This document shows, piece by piece, positions 11,983-23,063 of a stretch of 64,000 nucleotides of DNA. The notes under the pieces were generated by a model that saw only the letters and a program-made list of their open reading frames with translations, was not told the DNA's origin and did no database searches. How positions within the stretch are numbered: position 1 is the stretch's first letter; every line of letters starts with the position of its first letter. The translations under genes were made by a program, and so were the position numbers. Source of the stretch: Spirodela intermedia (Eukaryota > Streptophyta > Magnoliopsida > Alismatales > Araceae); the NCBI GenBank assembly GCA_902729315.2, contig LR746273.1, positions 67,001-131,000 of the forward strand. The letters run 5' to 3'.

Positions 11983-13533
11983 ATGCTCTCCGTCTCCGCG
12001 AGGCCACCTCGCGCCTTCCGAATCCTCTTCCAGAGATGGTGCTCCTCCGTCGGGCTCTATTCAGGGAGCGACTGCCGTCAGCAGGGGGAAGGCGGAGACG
12101 CGGACCCTTGCTCTGTGGTTGCCCGCCTCGTCCTTTTTCACCCCGGTGATCCCCGCGACCTCTGCGAGGCTCTTTCTCCTCATCTCTTCTTCACCGCCGA
12201 CCACCATCCTTATGCCGACCTTGTCGATCGCGTCCTCAAGCGCTTGTGGAACGACGCCCCCAGGGCCCTCCTCTTCTTCCACGCTCTTCTCTGCCACCCT
12301 TCCTATCGACCCGCCGCCTCCAGCTTCGACTATGCACTCGATCTCGCGGCCCGCCTTCGCGATCACCACGCCGTCTCCCGGTTCCTCTCCCTGAGGGAGA
12401 AGCTCCACGTGATGCCGACCCATCGAACGTTCGCCATACTGATGGAACGCCACGCAGCGGCGGGAAAGCCCGACCGGGCCGTTCGTCTGTTCCTGTCGAT
12501 GCACCGACATGGGTGCCCCCAGGACCTCGCCGCTTTCAACACGCTCCTCGACGTGCTCTGCAAATCCCGTCGCGTCGACAAGGCCAGCCGGCTGTTCAGG
12601 GCGCTTGGGGGCAGGTTCCGGCCCGATGTTGTCACTTACAACATCCTGGCCGACGGGTGGTGCAAGATCAAACGCGCCCCGAGGGCCTTGGAGATTCTCA
12701 ATGAGATGGTGACCTCAGGGCTGGAGCCCACGATCGCCACGTACAACATCTTGCTCAACGGGTTCTTCCTTGGGGGCCAGGTAAAGCAGGCGTGGGAATT
12801 CTTCTTGCAGATGAAGAGGAGGTCCAAGTATGGAGAGGAGGGCTGCGGCTGCCGACCTGATGTCGTGTCCTACACGATAATGGTGCACGGGCTGGGGCTG
12901 GCCGGCCAAATTACTAAGGCCCGGAAAGTGTTCGGGGAAATGACCGGGCAGGGGTGTCTGCCGTCCGTGGCGACCTACAACGCCCTCATCCAGGTCATCT
13001 GCAAGAAGGACACGGTTGGCAACGCTCTCTCGGTTTTAGAGGAGATGGTAGGCAGGGGGTACACTCCCAACTGCATCACTTATAATCTCGTGATCAGGGG
13101 GCTCTGTCACGCCGGGGCGGTGGACGGGGCGGCGGGCTTACTGGAGCGAATGAGGCGCGAGGGTTGCGATCCGAGCGTGCAGACCTACAACATCCTGATC
13201 CGCCATCGGTGCGAGGCCGGGGAGATCGACGAGGGCCTTCGTCTGCTCCGCGGGATGGCCGCGGGGGAGGAGGGCGGAGGCTGCCTGCCGAACGTGGACA
13301 CGTACAACGTGCTGATCCGGGCCATGTTCGTCAGGAAGAGGGCGGAGGACATGCTGACCGCGGGGCACCTGCTGGTGGAGATGGTGGAGCGGGGGTACGT
13401 GCCGCGGAGGTTCACCTTCAACCGGGTATTGAATGGGCTTTTGCTGACGGGCCACCAGGCGCTCGCGAGGGAGATCTTAAGGGCGCAGAGCGACCGCGGC
13501 GGCCGGCTGCCGCGGGAGATCCGGCTGCGATGA
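11983..13533 (+). CDS. OTP43: P-class pentatricopeptide repeat protein, mitochondrial, OTP43-like
   Basis: Intronless, 516 residues from the first in-frame ATG (11983); the open frame extends upstream only through non-ATG codons. The N-terminus MLSVSARPPRAFRILFQRW is Arg-rich without acidic residues, fitting a mitochondrial presequence. From about residue 140 there is a run of 35-residue P-type PPR units, with repeated motifs such as VVTYNILADGWCK, IATYNILLNGFF, VATYNALIQVICKK and CITYNLVIRGLCHAG. It resembles Arabidopsis At1g74900 (OTP43) along its length, including the FDYALDLAARLRD segment and the C-terminal FNRVLNGLLLTG. OTP43 is needed for trans-splicing of nad1 intron 1, so a role in complex I assembly is inferred. 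The PPR identity is certain; orthology is from memory. GC is high, as is common for monocot intronless PPR genes. Confidence 0.85.
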   Translation: MLSVSARPPRAFRILFQRWCSSVGLYSGSDCRQQGEGGDADPCSVVARLVLFHPGDPRDLCEALSPHLFFTADHHPYADLVDRVLKRLWNDAPRALLFFHALLCHPSYRPAASSFDYALDLAARLRDHHAVSRFLSLREKLHVMPTHRTFAILMERHAAAGKPDRAVRLFLSMHRHGCPQDLAAFNTLLDVLCKSRRVDKASRLFRALGGRFRPDVVTYNILADGWCKIKRAPRALEILNEMVTSGLEPTIATYNILLNGFFLGGQVKQAWEFFLQMKRRSKYGEEGCGCRPDVVSYTIMVHGLGLAGQITKARKVFGEMTGQGCLPSVATYNALIQVICKKDTVGNALSVLEEMVGRGYTPNCITYNLVIRGLCHAGAVDGAAGLLERMRREGCDPSVQTYNILIRHRCEAGEIDEGLRLLRGMAAGEEGGGCLPNVDTYNVLIRAMFVRKRAEDMLTAGHLLVEMVERGYVPRRFTFNRVLNGLLLTGHQALAREILRAQSDRGGRLPREIRLR

Positions 13534-16500
13534 CGCCGCTGGGGCGGGGGGGGGTAGGGGGAATTGACGGTTGTGAATGAACGGGTAGCCGGGCGATGAG
13601 CCCTGTAGATAGGGGGGGTTCGGGGAGATGATGGGTCGACTGCATCGCATGGATCATGGATCAATCTTACTCACGAGAACGTCTATAATGTATATATAAA
13701 TATCTTTGTGGTGTAGAATATGCAATAAAATATTGGCGCGATTTATTGTTAATTAACTGCCACGTCCACAAGGAGGGGGGGGGGTGGAGGGGGGCCGTCC
13801 GCAATGACTGGCAAATGCCAGTCGGCACCGTCACGGCTAAAGGGTCTTGGCGTGCTAGACGACTAACACGACTCCCATTGTGAGGAGGATCCCGACCTCC
13901 CCTGCCAGCGCCCTCCCCTGTGAGGAAAACCCAACCCTCGACTGCACGCCGGCGCTCCAGTCGACGGAGCAGATCAGCGGCTACTAGCTGTGCGATTAGC
14001 CCCGGCCAAGGCGGAGGCGCTGCCGTCGGATTAGTCCTTGGCCCGGGGGACGGACATTGGCCGCAGAAGGCCGAGGGTCGCGGGTTTTTCTCCTCCTTTT
14101 GACGCAGCCCATTCGTCAATCAAGGTACCTGTCTTCTCCGCAACTGTCTTGGCGTGATTGCTGAACAGACGAAACCCCAGTTTTCAGTTTCGACTCCCAT
14201 CCCTCTCTCGGGTCGAAACACCTCATGACATTGATATCTGTGAATTTTATTGATTGTCCTAATTCTCTCTCTCTAAGCTCGCGTTTTTGTACATGGTTTA
14301 TAGTTCGTTTCTATTTCTCTGTCCATCGTTTTTAGTATTCCTGCGGACCCTTGATGTGGTTTTGACTTCTCTTTTGGAAAAAAAATAATCGCAATCGTCG
14401 CAGTGTTGTTGCCACTAGGGCACCACACTTCCTCTTCCTGAAGGCGGAGAATCGAATTGGAATGGCTCTCTTGGTTGAAGTATATATGTAATTACCTTTT
14501 CTAGAAATTAGGGCGACCTATTTGTTCAAGCTATTTTTATTCTCAATCCTCGGGAAACCTGAATGAGATGTACTATGGACCTAACCAGTCAAAGTATGGG
14601 ACCAGGTTGTCTGTCGTGACGATCTTCAGAATGCATCTCTGAATAACGCTTGGTCCCCGTTGCTGTGATTTGAATCCAATTAAACTCTAAACTACAGAAT
14701 TTAGGGGAGAATTGGTCCCTTATCATTACTCCTGACGCAAATAATATCGATGCCTGAAAATATTTGTCAATTGCTTGAACGGTGCATTTAAGAAAGGTGA
14801 TGGTTAAACCAACGTTTTCGCTGGAGATGAGAATCTACGACTCTTCCATGAAGATTTTCTGCAACTCAGTTGGAGCATGGAGCAAAACATTTTCAATGAT
14901 GTTCCTTACATGGTGAAAAGAACTACATTTTCTGGGAGAACTGGACCGGGGCAGCAGATCTGTGAGGCTAATATTGCATAAGCATCGTCGTCTTTCCTTG
15001 AATTGTGTGGATAAAGTCTCTTTTCAGTCTATCATTCAAATGATGGATTGCGTTTGAGAGTCCATTACTTCGACTTAGTGTTATTTGGGATAAAAATTTC
15101 TCTTTTTCCTGCTTCTCGTATGCGGTGAATAAATACAAACCACGGTATTATTTTTCCTTGACATTGCCGTGACGAACGGAATTTCATTTTCCCTCCTTCA
15201 GAAGAAGTAAATAGCTTCATGCCAATGAAAGAAGACTGCAATATATACGAAGGCTAATCTGGTGCTGTTTGTTCATCTTGAAACTAAACTATAACTTACG
15301 GCCATGCTTATTGAATTTATTTGCTCTCATTTTGAACATTTTGATGAAACTAAGAATGTACATTTAGATTTGTTCTCATGTCTTCACTGTAGAGTACTTG
15401 CTTTCCCACAATTTTTTGACGCTACATTGATCTAACTTGTCAAGAAATGCCCAGATGGCAAAATATGTAACTTTGGATAGGACCTGTCTGTTGATTAACA
15501 CAGTTTATTCCTTTCTTAGAAGGTCAACAAATCAAGTTCGGATTGTACTAAAAATTCCGTGAATTGAAAATGGCTGGGCCAGCTTTTAACTCATTCGAGG
15601 AACGGATTCTGATGGTGGTAACTTCTGAGACTTAGTATGTGATCTTATCATTTTCGTTGCATGTTTTTTGGCAACTATAATGCCTAGCCGAGGTCTTCAG
15701 TCTTAGCCATTATGCTGGTAATAAGAAAAAGGTCACCATTTCACTATGTCAATAACCACAGAAAGTCAAAGAAGGATACCTGGTTTCTTTCAGCCCGCAT
15801 CATTGGGAATTATTTAGCAGTGGCAGATAAGTCACCGAGAAAGATTGCGTGGTGTATTTGGCATGAAAGGACTTCGTCATGGAGATGGATAACCTGTTTT
15901 TAAAAATTACCAATGTTGAAAACGTCTTTGACAGATTAATCTGAAAGAGATTCTTTACTTAACTGAGCGATCTTTTATTGGAAACAACTATCATTTCGAA
16001 ATTATGTTAAGGAAGATATTTTTGTATCAACTTCTGACATGTGAATTCGCAGAAAATTCAATTAGCAGATATTCGTGGATGGCCATGTGAATGTAGCAGA
16101 AAATTCACTTCAATCTTTGCATTATATATTCTTGTCATCAGATGGATGTGGGTTAGAAAGAGGAGTAGGACAGAAGAATAAGAACATATGGTTCTAAACA
16201 TGGCGACGGTTTCTGACGTTGGTATATAGTTAGGGACTCATGGAAACATGTTAATGTGTGCCACAAAGGTAGTTGATCTTGCTCATACGGTCTTTCTTAT
16301 ATCTGGTCAGCTATGCCCTGGACGATGCAAGGAATGTTTGAACCACCTTAACAATGATGTGGATAATGATGGAAAGGTCTCTCTTAGATGATCATTATCT
16401 GATTGAGATTTGTCAAAGTTGAATTGATCTGTGGGGTTCAAGGTTGATGACTGAATTTATGGATGACTCAATCTGCTGTAAATAGCCTTGGGCTGAATTC

Positions 16501-16985
16501 ATTTAAGATATCTTTCATGATCTTGTCGTTTTTTGTTTTCTACAGTTTTAAGGGATAAATTTTACTTGGCCCCAATTCTCATATCCATGGTCACATTAAT
16601 ATTCAGTGAAGCAAATTGGATGCCATCACCGAACTATATGCTTCCGTCTTGTCCTTGTTCAACCGATTAGGTTTTCTTCACTCACAAATGGGAACGACTT
16701 CTGGAAAAGGCAATTGGCTTACAGACTGAACCTCATTAAAGCCAATTCGGATTGGCCCACAATTCTAGATATATATCTGTAAAACAGCAAAAAAAATGAC
16801 TTAGATGAGAATTACCGACTCAACTTAATGCATCAATGTGATTATGACTATATTTTTTATGCTCTTTATGATATTTCATTTTTCTTGTGATGTTCGTTGT
16901 AGTGTGCATCTTTTGTTTGCTTGTTTGTTTGCCTATTTTCTATTCTTCTTACACTAACTTTTCAACTTGTTTTTCCTCTTCTCAG
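13534..16985 (+). other. Intergenic DNA, then probable leader exon and first intron of the VIN3-like gene
   Basis: The GC-rich DNA at about 13760-14124 ends in CAATCAAG followed by GTACCT, a plausible donor after a non-coding first exon. The next acceptor is TTCTCAG at 16985. The 2.86 kb between them is AT-rich with no supported coding exon. G-runs at 13541-13560 and 13771-13796 could form G-quadruplexes. The leader assignment is inference from position and splice signals only. Confidence 0.35.
13724..13729 (+). terminator. Possible polyadenylation signal of the OTP43-like gene
   Basis: AATAAA about 190 nt after the stop codon, in an AT-rich stretch that directly follows the GC-rich gene. 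Confidence 0.45.
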
Positions 16986-17157
16986 ATGGTTCGATGGTTC
17001 TAGTGATATGAACTCTCTGAGGCAAGATGAACCAGTTCAGAATCCTCTTATGGGTAAGGAAAGCATCCAAGAACTTTTGAACTTCCTCACTAATGAGCTA
17101 GTCCATTCTAGGTCCGATAGGGAAAGGAAGTGACTTGTCACGTTTGAGTCCAAGAAG

Positions 17158-20050
17158 ATGGATTGTAATACAAGGGGAACGACAGAAAACAAGAACTTGG
17201 ACCTTGAGAGTTCCACGTCAGGTAATTTAAAATCCATCCACAATGAGGTTCATTCGAGAAAACACTCAAGGAAGGGGGAAATTCCAATTCGCCTCCCATC
17301 AATGGTGGGGAATCCTCCAGATTCTGGTAATAGTAAATCTTGGGTCTGCATGAATTCAGCTTGCAAAGCTGTCCTTTCTTCAGAGGATACGTTCTGTAAG
17401 AGGTGTTCCTGTTGCATTTGTCACCTATTTGATGACAACAAGGATCCCACTCTATGGTTGGTTTGCGGATCCGACTCCAGTGATCTTGATTCTTGTGGGT
17501 TATCATGTCATGTAGAATGTGCCATTCAACATCAAAAAGCAGGTGTTGTGAACCTTGGAGAATCACTGCAGCTTGATGGGAGTTATTGCTGTGCTTCTTG
17601 TGGCAAGGTTTCTGGTATATTTGGGTAAGTTCTTCTATCTCTTTGTCCAAATGTTTGTGATATTCCTTCATAGATTATTTTCCACTTGATGATCATTCTC
17701 TGGCATAAAAATGACGTACCAAGTAAGATTACTGCAGCACTATTGAACATATGCATGACTGAACTGAACCGGAGTTCAGCTGATGGACAATTCTCTAACT
17801 CACGGTAATGCTTTTTCCCAAAGCAAATCTCGGTACATGGTTTCCCACCATCAGGTTTTGTGCAAAATGAGGTTGCCCAGACTCCAGCCTACCTTTTTCG
17901 TGGTGTCTCCTTCGTATGTTTTCATAGTGTCACCTATGCAGCACCTAGTAGAAAGGGAACAAAAAGGGAAATGTCATTCTGGTGCCTTGGCAAGCAGCTC
18001 TTATATGTGCTCACTTGGTAATCATAGTATGTTGTACGTTTGTTTGTTGCCTGTCATCTTGTAGATATTCCTCAAGTATTCTTATGGCCTTGAAAAATTG
18101 TTATGACAAACAAAAGATATGAGCAGATACTTAACCATCTAGACATTTGAAAGCAGGTTAAAGCTTGCATATTAAATTGTAATATGCTGTATCCTACCAT
18201 TGAGTTCAACAATCTAAAATGATCACATTCAATTATTTATATTTCATTGCCTCCAATGATATGCAGACTTAGGTTAAGTGGATATTACAGATGATACACT
18301 CAGACTTTAATAAATGAACGAAAAGTTTCTCTCTTAGTAAACTGATCAGTTAATACTTGGCACGAAGGACTATTTCTTATATTGATAGTGAAGTGATTAG
18401 TTGCCTTTTGATGGTTCGGGAAAATATTTAGCTTAAGAGATGTGGATTTTATATGGTTTTAGTAGGTAAGTTAAACTTTTCTAGGTGATCTGACCAATCA
18501 CCATTCACAAATTCACAGGTTCTGGAGGAAACAACTTGCAATAGCAAAAGATGCACGGCGTGTAGATATTCTTTGCTACCGTATATCTTTGAGTTACAGG
18601 CTGTTAGAGGGCACTTCCCATTTCAAGATCATGCATGAAGTGGTGAGTGAGGCGAAGGCAAAGCTTGAGACTGAAGTGGGTCCGGTGAGTGGAGTTTCTG
18701 CCAAAATGGCTCGGGGCATTGTGAGCAGGCTTTCTGTTGCTGGTGATGTGCAGAAACTTTGTTCTCTTGCGATTGAGAAGGCAGATCAATGGCTGAGCTC
18801 AATTGCAGATGCAAATCCAAATGGCCGAAGTGTGTGCTGTAATGATCACTTGTTGAAATTGTTCCACTTAGAATTCCAAGTAGGTATTCCATATAAATCC
18901 TTTTTCTTTTTTTGGTTTTATCGCAGGGGATTTTCTTCCTGCTGCATGCAGATTCCATTTTGAGGACATCACATCATCTACGATCGTGATTGTGCTGAAG
19001 GAGACAAGTTCATTGGAAGGCAATGTTATCGAGGGCTATAAGCTGTGGTACTGCAACAGTAGAGAGCAAGAAACAGAGAAGATGCCTGTTATTTTCCCAA
19101 AAAATCAAAGAAGGATTCTCATATCTAATCTGCAACCGTGCACAGAATATACATTCAGGATAATCTCATTTACAGAGTCAGGTGATTTGGGCCATTCTGA
19201 ATCCAAATGCTTTACAAGAAGCGTTGAGATAATCCAGAAAATATCTGAGAAGTCACGGGCTCAAGCTGGTTCATCCAGTGCGAGGAGAGAGACCAAGGTT
19301 CCAGCAACAGGATCTTCTGGCTTTAAGGTGCGAAACCTTGGGAAAATATTGCGCTTGGCCTGGGCCCACGAACATGGTGGCCTTGAAGGATTTCGCGGTG
19401 ACTCTGCCGAGGGAGAGTCCTGCAGGCATAGTGGTGGAGAAGAACCAGAGGGTTCTGTGCAGGAGCATCGTCGTCACCCTTCAGTTTCCTGCGGTCTCAA
19501 CCTGAACATGCTTTCAGCCCTTGGGATGAACCCGGAGTTTCTGGCATCAATCGGCTGTTCTGATAGTGATGCTTATGATAAGAATGGGTCTACGGGATCC
19601 GACACATGTGAGGATTCTCAAACTTGGACCGTCAGGGAGTGTGGGGAGATACCTGCAGTAGAATCTAAACCAGATATCTGCAGGAAACGAACAGGTGTTG
19701 CGGATGAAGAAATGTACGACGGTGACAGCACCCTGGTTAATGCTTCACCTCCCAGACTCTCCAATGGGTGCTCTGGGAGACTTGACGACCACTACGAGTA
19801 CTGTGTGAAGATCCTGAGGTGGCTGGAGTGCGAGGGGCACATTGGAAGGGACTTCCGCATGAAGTTTCTTACTTGGTTCAGCCTGAGATCAACGGAGCAG
19901 GAGCGTCGGGTGGTGCACACTTACATCGACACGCTTGTGGACGACCCTGGTTCTTTGGCAGGGCAGCTCGTGGATTCCTTTTCGGGAATTGTAACCTGCA
20001 AACGGCTGCGGAATGGTTCTTGCGGCGAGCTGTGCGCTGCTGACTTCTAA
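17158..20050 (+). CDS. VIN3-like (VIL/VEL) PHD-finger protein, N-terminus uncertain
   Basis: Chromatin protein of the VIN3/VRN5/VEL1 family, which works with Polycomb repressive complex 2 to raise H3K27 trimethylation at targets such as flowering genes. Three exons (17158-17624, 18519-18829, 18927-20050) give 633 residues in phase. Landmarks: Cys-rich PHD at about 60-155 (CKRCSCCICHLFDDNKDP, GLSCHVECAIQH), a helical VEL segment at about 156-260 (KDARRVDILCYRISLSYRLL, ARGIVSRLSVAGDVQKLC), a fibronectin III-like domain at about 262-350 (EGYKLWYCN, LQPCTEYTFRIISFTESG), and the C-terminal VEL polymerisation domain at about 530-630 (YEYCVKILRWLECEGHI, DFRMKFLTWFSLRSTEQER). The usual N-terminal helical segment ending in GKERKYTGL is not seen. 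The same frame is open upstream but blocked by TGA at 17131. So the start is taken at the first Met after it. Confidence 0.88.
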
Positions 20051-20842
20051 GACGCTGGCGAAGAAGGGAAGAATGGAGTGGAGAATAACCATGTGCCCGT
20101 CCAGCGGAGGATATGAGCGGCGGTCGGAGGAGGCGTACGCTGGGGAAGAGAGATCGATCGGCAAGGCGAAGTTGTCCGATCATCGACTTTGTGGCGACGG
20201 AGGATTGGATGGGATGCACCCTGCGACCACTGGTTGCATCTCGTCTTATAAATTCAATTTATTGTACTGTTCCCGATGGGAGGGGACTTGCTCGTTAGGC
20301 ATTCACCAACTCTCGTCTTTGCATTTGCATTTGCACTTGGGAGGATGGACAGCTGACTGACTGACTGACCGACGGACTGACGGACTGACGGACTGACTAT
20401 CTCTGCCGGCGGGGGTGGGGGGGGCAGGGGGACTGGGGACTGTGAAGGAGATCCTCGGACAGTGAGGGGAGTTGTGTGTGTGTGTCTCTCTCTCCTTTCA
20501 CGCGGTTTGTACGGCCTGGAACCCTTGCCGGAGGGGAGGAGGGCGAGGCGCCCGTCGTGGGCCTTGAGCCGGGCGGCCCAGTTCCCCCACAGAATCGCCG
20601 GCTCCAAATTTCCCCTGCCGGCTTAGCCCGATGGGACGCAGACGACGTCGCCGCTCTCTGCATCTCCTCCATTCGATTATAAGTTGGGCACATCCCGACC
20701 GTCAAGACTATAATAACCCGACTAGGGAGAGCAATAAGTACCTTCGCTTGGTCACCCCAGAGCCCTAGCCTTTCTCTACAGCTGCCGGCGCGCGGAACGG
20801 TACCATCGTCTCCTCTTCCTCTCGCCACCCCCGACACTCGAC
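20051..20842. other. Intergenic: VIN3-like 3' UTR and RPL12 promoter
   Basis: Holds the VIN3-like 3' UTR, a short tandem repeat at 20353-20398, G-rich runs at 20408-20433 and the RPL12 promoter. A TGGGCC site II-like element near 20557, a motif often found upstream of plant ribosomal protein genes, lies about 285 bp before the RPL12 start codon. The pyrimidine-rich leader just before the ATG fits a translation-machinery mRNA. Confidence 0.5.
20353..20398. repeat. Short tandem repeat (CTGA)n / (CTGACGGA)n
   Basis: CTGA tetramers pass into three octamer units of GACGGACT type. It lies between the VIN3-like and RPL12 genes, about 300 bp after the VIN3-like stop codon. Confidence 0.9.
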
Positions 20843-21343
20843 ATGCCGCCCAAGTTCGACCCTTCGCAGGTCGTTGACGTCTATGTCCGCGTCACCGGCG
20901 GAGAGGTAGGAGCGGCAAGCTCTCTGGCCCCCAAGATCGGTCCCCTCGGTCTCTCGCCTAAGAAGATTGGTGAGGACATCGCAAAGGAGACGGCCAAGGA
21001 CTGGAAGGGCCTCCGTGTCACTGTCAAGCTCACCGTACAGAATCGTCAGGCTAAGGTCACCGTTGTTCCCTCGGCGGCCGCTCTCGTGATCAAGGCACTC
21101 AAGGAGCCCGAGCGCGACCGTAAGAAGACGAAGAACATCAAGCACAATGGAAACATCTCCCTGGATGACGTGATCGAGATCGCCCGGGTCATGAGGCCAA
21201 GGTCGATGGCCAAGGACTTGAGGGGGACAGTGAAGGAGATCCTCGGCACCTGCGTCTCCGTCGGATGCTCCGTGGATGGCAAAGACCCGAAGGACCTTCA
21301 GAATGAAATCGCTGAGGGAGAGGTCGACGTACCGCTGGAGTAG
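20843..21343 (+). CDS. RPL12: 60S ribosomal protein L12 (uL11)
   Basis: Cytosolic large-subunit protein at the base of the P-stalk, where it binds the GTPase-associated centre of 25S rRNA. The frame is intronless, 166 residues, the normal family length. The start [20 protein letters not shown], the segment [40 protein letters not shown] and the end [15 protein letters not shown] are all diagnostic of plant eL12/uL11. The N-terminal lobe is at about 1-75 and the rRNA-binding lobe at about 76-150. The coding sequence is GC-rich and the leader pyrimidine-rich. No damage is seen. Confidence 0.98.
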   Translation: MPPKFDPSQVVDVYVRVTGGEVGAASSLAPKIGPLGLSPKKIGEDIAKETAKDWKGLRVTVKLTVQNRQAKVTVVPSAAALVIKALKEPERDRKKTKNIKHNGNISLDDVIEIARVMRPRSMAKDLRGTVKEILGTCVSVGCSVDGKDPKDLQNEIAEGEVDVPLE

Positions 21344-21601
21344 GCAGATAGAGAATGGATTGATGGTATCCAAGCGCACTTCCGATATTGTTGAACTTCC
21401 TCCCCTCGTTTTTATCCTCTTTTCACTTTGGTTCCGAGGATGGTAAGAACTTTGAGAAGAATTTTTGTGATTTTCAATGTATTGAGCGTGAACCTGCCGA
21501 GTCCATATACCATCTGCTGAGCTTATTAACGCGTGCTTGTTTTTCTTAGCATAAGAGCACTTCATAGCCCTCTTCCGGCCGCTCTGTAATCTAACGTCTC
21601 G

Positions 21602-21607
21602 AATAAA
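21602..21607 (+). terminator. Possible polyadenylation signal of RPL12
   Basis: AATAAA about 260 nt after the RPL12 stop codon, within an AT-rich 3' UTR. Confidence 0.45.
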
Positions 21608-22061
21608 ATAGGTTCTCATTTCCTTGCCCGGCGCGGATTCCTCCTCTGTCGTTCTTCGCACAATCGAGTGGGAATAGCTGCTCTGCAGCCGTCGGCGTCC
21701 GTTGTTTCTTCTGAATGTACACATGTTTTGATTTTTTTGGTATTAGAATTGCTTTATCTCCACTTGGAAAAATGTATATTGATTTTTTTGCTACCTCGTG
21801 TTGCGGAGGAATTGCGCATGGTTCCAAGGTTTAGCGCGCGCTTTATTGGTCTTTGAGCATGGTTCCAATGTTTATCGGCTGAAGGAGTTTTGTGATTCGA
21901 GCTCTGTAGTAGATTGGTCATCATTGTCCGGTGTAGGCGAATGCCATGGCGCTCAACGTCAGCCGAGCGCTGTACGAGATGGGCATGCACCGAATGATAT
22001 ATTCTCATATATTCCCTTCGTCTCTTCTTGGGTCTGAGTTGTTCCAAGCACTTGTGCAAAT

Positions 22062-22194
22062 GTTCCTGCCTCGCGGGCCTGTCGATGTGTGCAAGATGTT
22101 CCCCGCCTCCCACGACGGATGACTTTGAGGGTGGGAATGATGATGACGATGGGTCCAAGCAGGTTCCTGCCTCGCGGGCCTGTCGATGTGTGCA
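22062..22194. repeat. Direct repeat: two identical 32-bp copies, 101 bp apart
   Basis: Copies at 22062-22093 and 22163-22194 are identical and begin GTTCCTGCCTCGCGGGCC. Both are preceded by TCCAAGCA at slightly different distances, so the duplicated unit was longer and has since changed. Confidence 0.92.
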
Positions 22195-22668
22195 TATGGC
22201 ACGAAGCTCGACATATCCATTGAGTTGTTTCTACCTACCCTATCTGCTCACATCATCATGGAGTTGAGCACATCTAGTGGCTCTCGGATGTCGTCGTTAC
22301 CGGTGGAAATACTTTTTTATTCGTCTCGCGTATCCCGTCTTATTATCTCCCCTCCTTCCTGGGGGAAGGGAGTGGTTGGGGAGGAGCCAGGAAATCCAAG
22401 CATTGGCTCGGCGGGGACGCCGACCGTCGATTTCGGAGGAGCCGACGTAATCGTTGCCGCCTCCCCATTGGCCGGCCCGATTCCGGTGCCCCCGAGAGGA
22501 AGAGGCCGTGGTCTTCGTCGTCGTAGCACCGGTGGGTGGGTTGGGAGACCGGGAGATGCTGCTGTCGGGTCAAAGCTCCTCCCCCTGCCTGTCCGGTAGG
22601 GAATTCTCGTCACCCAGAATAGGCGATGGCCCTGGCTTGTGCTGCTAGCAGATAAATGGTAGTGCACT

Positions 22669-23004
22669 TTGGGAGGCAGAACCGGGGTGGGCAGGGAGGG
22701 GAATATAGCGGCAAAGGGTGTCGTGGTAGTGCTAGCATTGTTCTTGCTCGTGACCACGGCGACCGCAAGCGACTGCGGGGATTGCATAGACAGCTGCTCC
22801 GCGAACCATCATGGATGGTTTTACTGCCGGCTAATTTGCATGGGTGCTTGTTCACCCGGGGATGGATGGCGTAAATCTCTCTCTCTCTCTCTTTCTCTCT
22901 CTCACCGCTTATACTCGTGCGCCGTGTCTGCAGGCTCCTCGAGGGGCATGGGACCTTACCGCCCGGCTGATGGACCCTCGGCTGCACCGCCGCCGCGCTA
23001 TTAA
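22669..23004 (+). CDS. Possible Cys-rich secreted peptide (alpha-hairpinin-like spacing), start codon not found
   Basis: The frame encodes a hydrophobic stretch (VVVVLALFLLVTTATAS) that looks like a signal peptide with a cleavage-like end. It is followed by DCGDCIDSC, nine residues, CRLICMGAC and a Gly/Pro-rich tail. Six cysteines have spacing C-x2-C-x3-C-x9-C-x3-C-x3-C; the inner CX3C-X9-CX3C is the pattern of alpha-hairpinin antimicrobial peptides. A CT-rich 63-nt segment at 22871-22933 has GT and AG ends and may be a very short intron; splicing or retaining it keeps the frame. There is no ATG between the upstream in-frame TAG (22660) and the signal-like region, so either a start exon lies upstream or this is a pseudogene. 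Family placement is inference. Confidence 0.4.
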   Translation: MGGRTGVGREGNIAAKGVVVVLALFLLVTTATASDCGDCIDSCSANHHGWFYCRLICMGACSPGDGWRKSLSLSLSLSHRLYSCAVSAGSSRGMGPYRPADGPSAAPPPRY

Positions 23005-23063
23005 CCTCATCCGTATTCCAGAAACACAGAACGGATAGGGAAATAAGAGAACGCAAGCCTTGC

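Larger units (their letters stand above)
21344..22668. other. Intergenic: RPL12 3' UTR, then GC-rich DNA with a duplicated 32-mer
   Basis: The first ~300 bp is RPL12 3' UTR. The rest contains a 32-bp direct repeat (22062-22093 and 22163-22194). Open frames exist at 22186-22599 (+) and 22317-22787 (-), but neither resembles a family I know and both follow the GC-rich composition. I do not call a gene. Confidence 0.5.

Noticed and set aside
16312-16377. Exon-like segment with CAG and GT ends reading LCPGRCKECLNHLNNDVDND in the VIN3-like leader intron
   Set aside because: It matches no part of the VIN3-like family known to me, and nothing links it to neighbouring exons.
20765-21724. 319-codon open frame on the minus strand
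   Set aside because: It lies antisense to RPL12, a certain gene, and reads as a composition-driven shadow with no recognisable domain.
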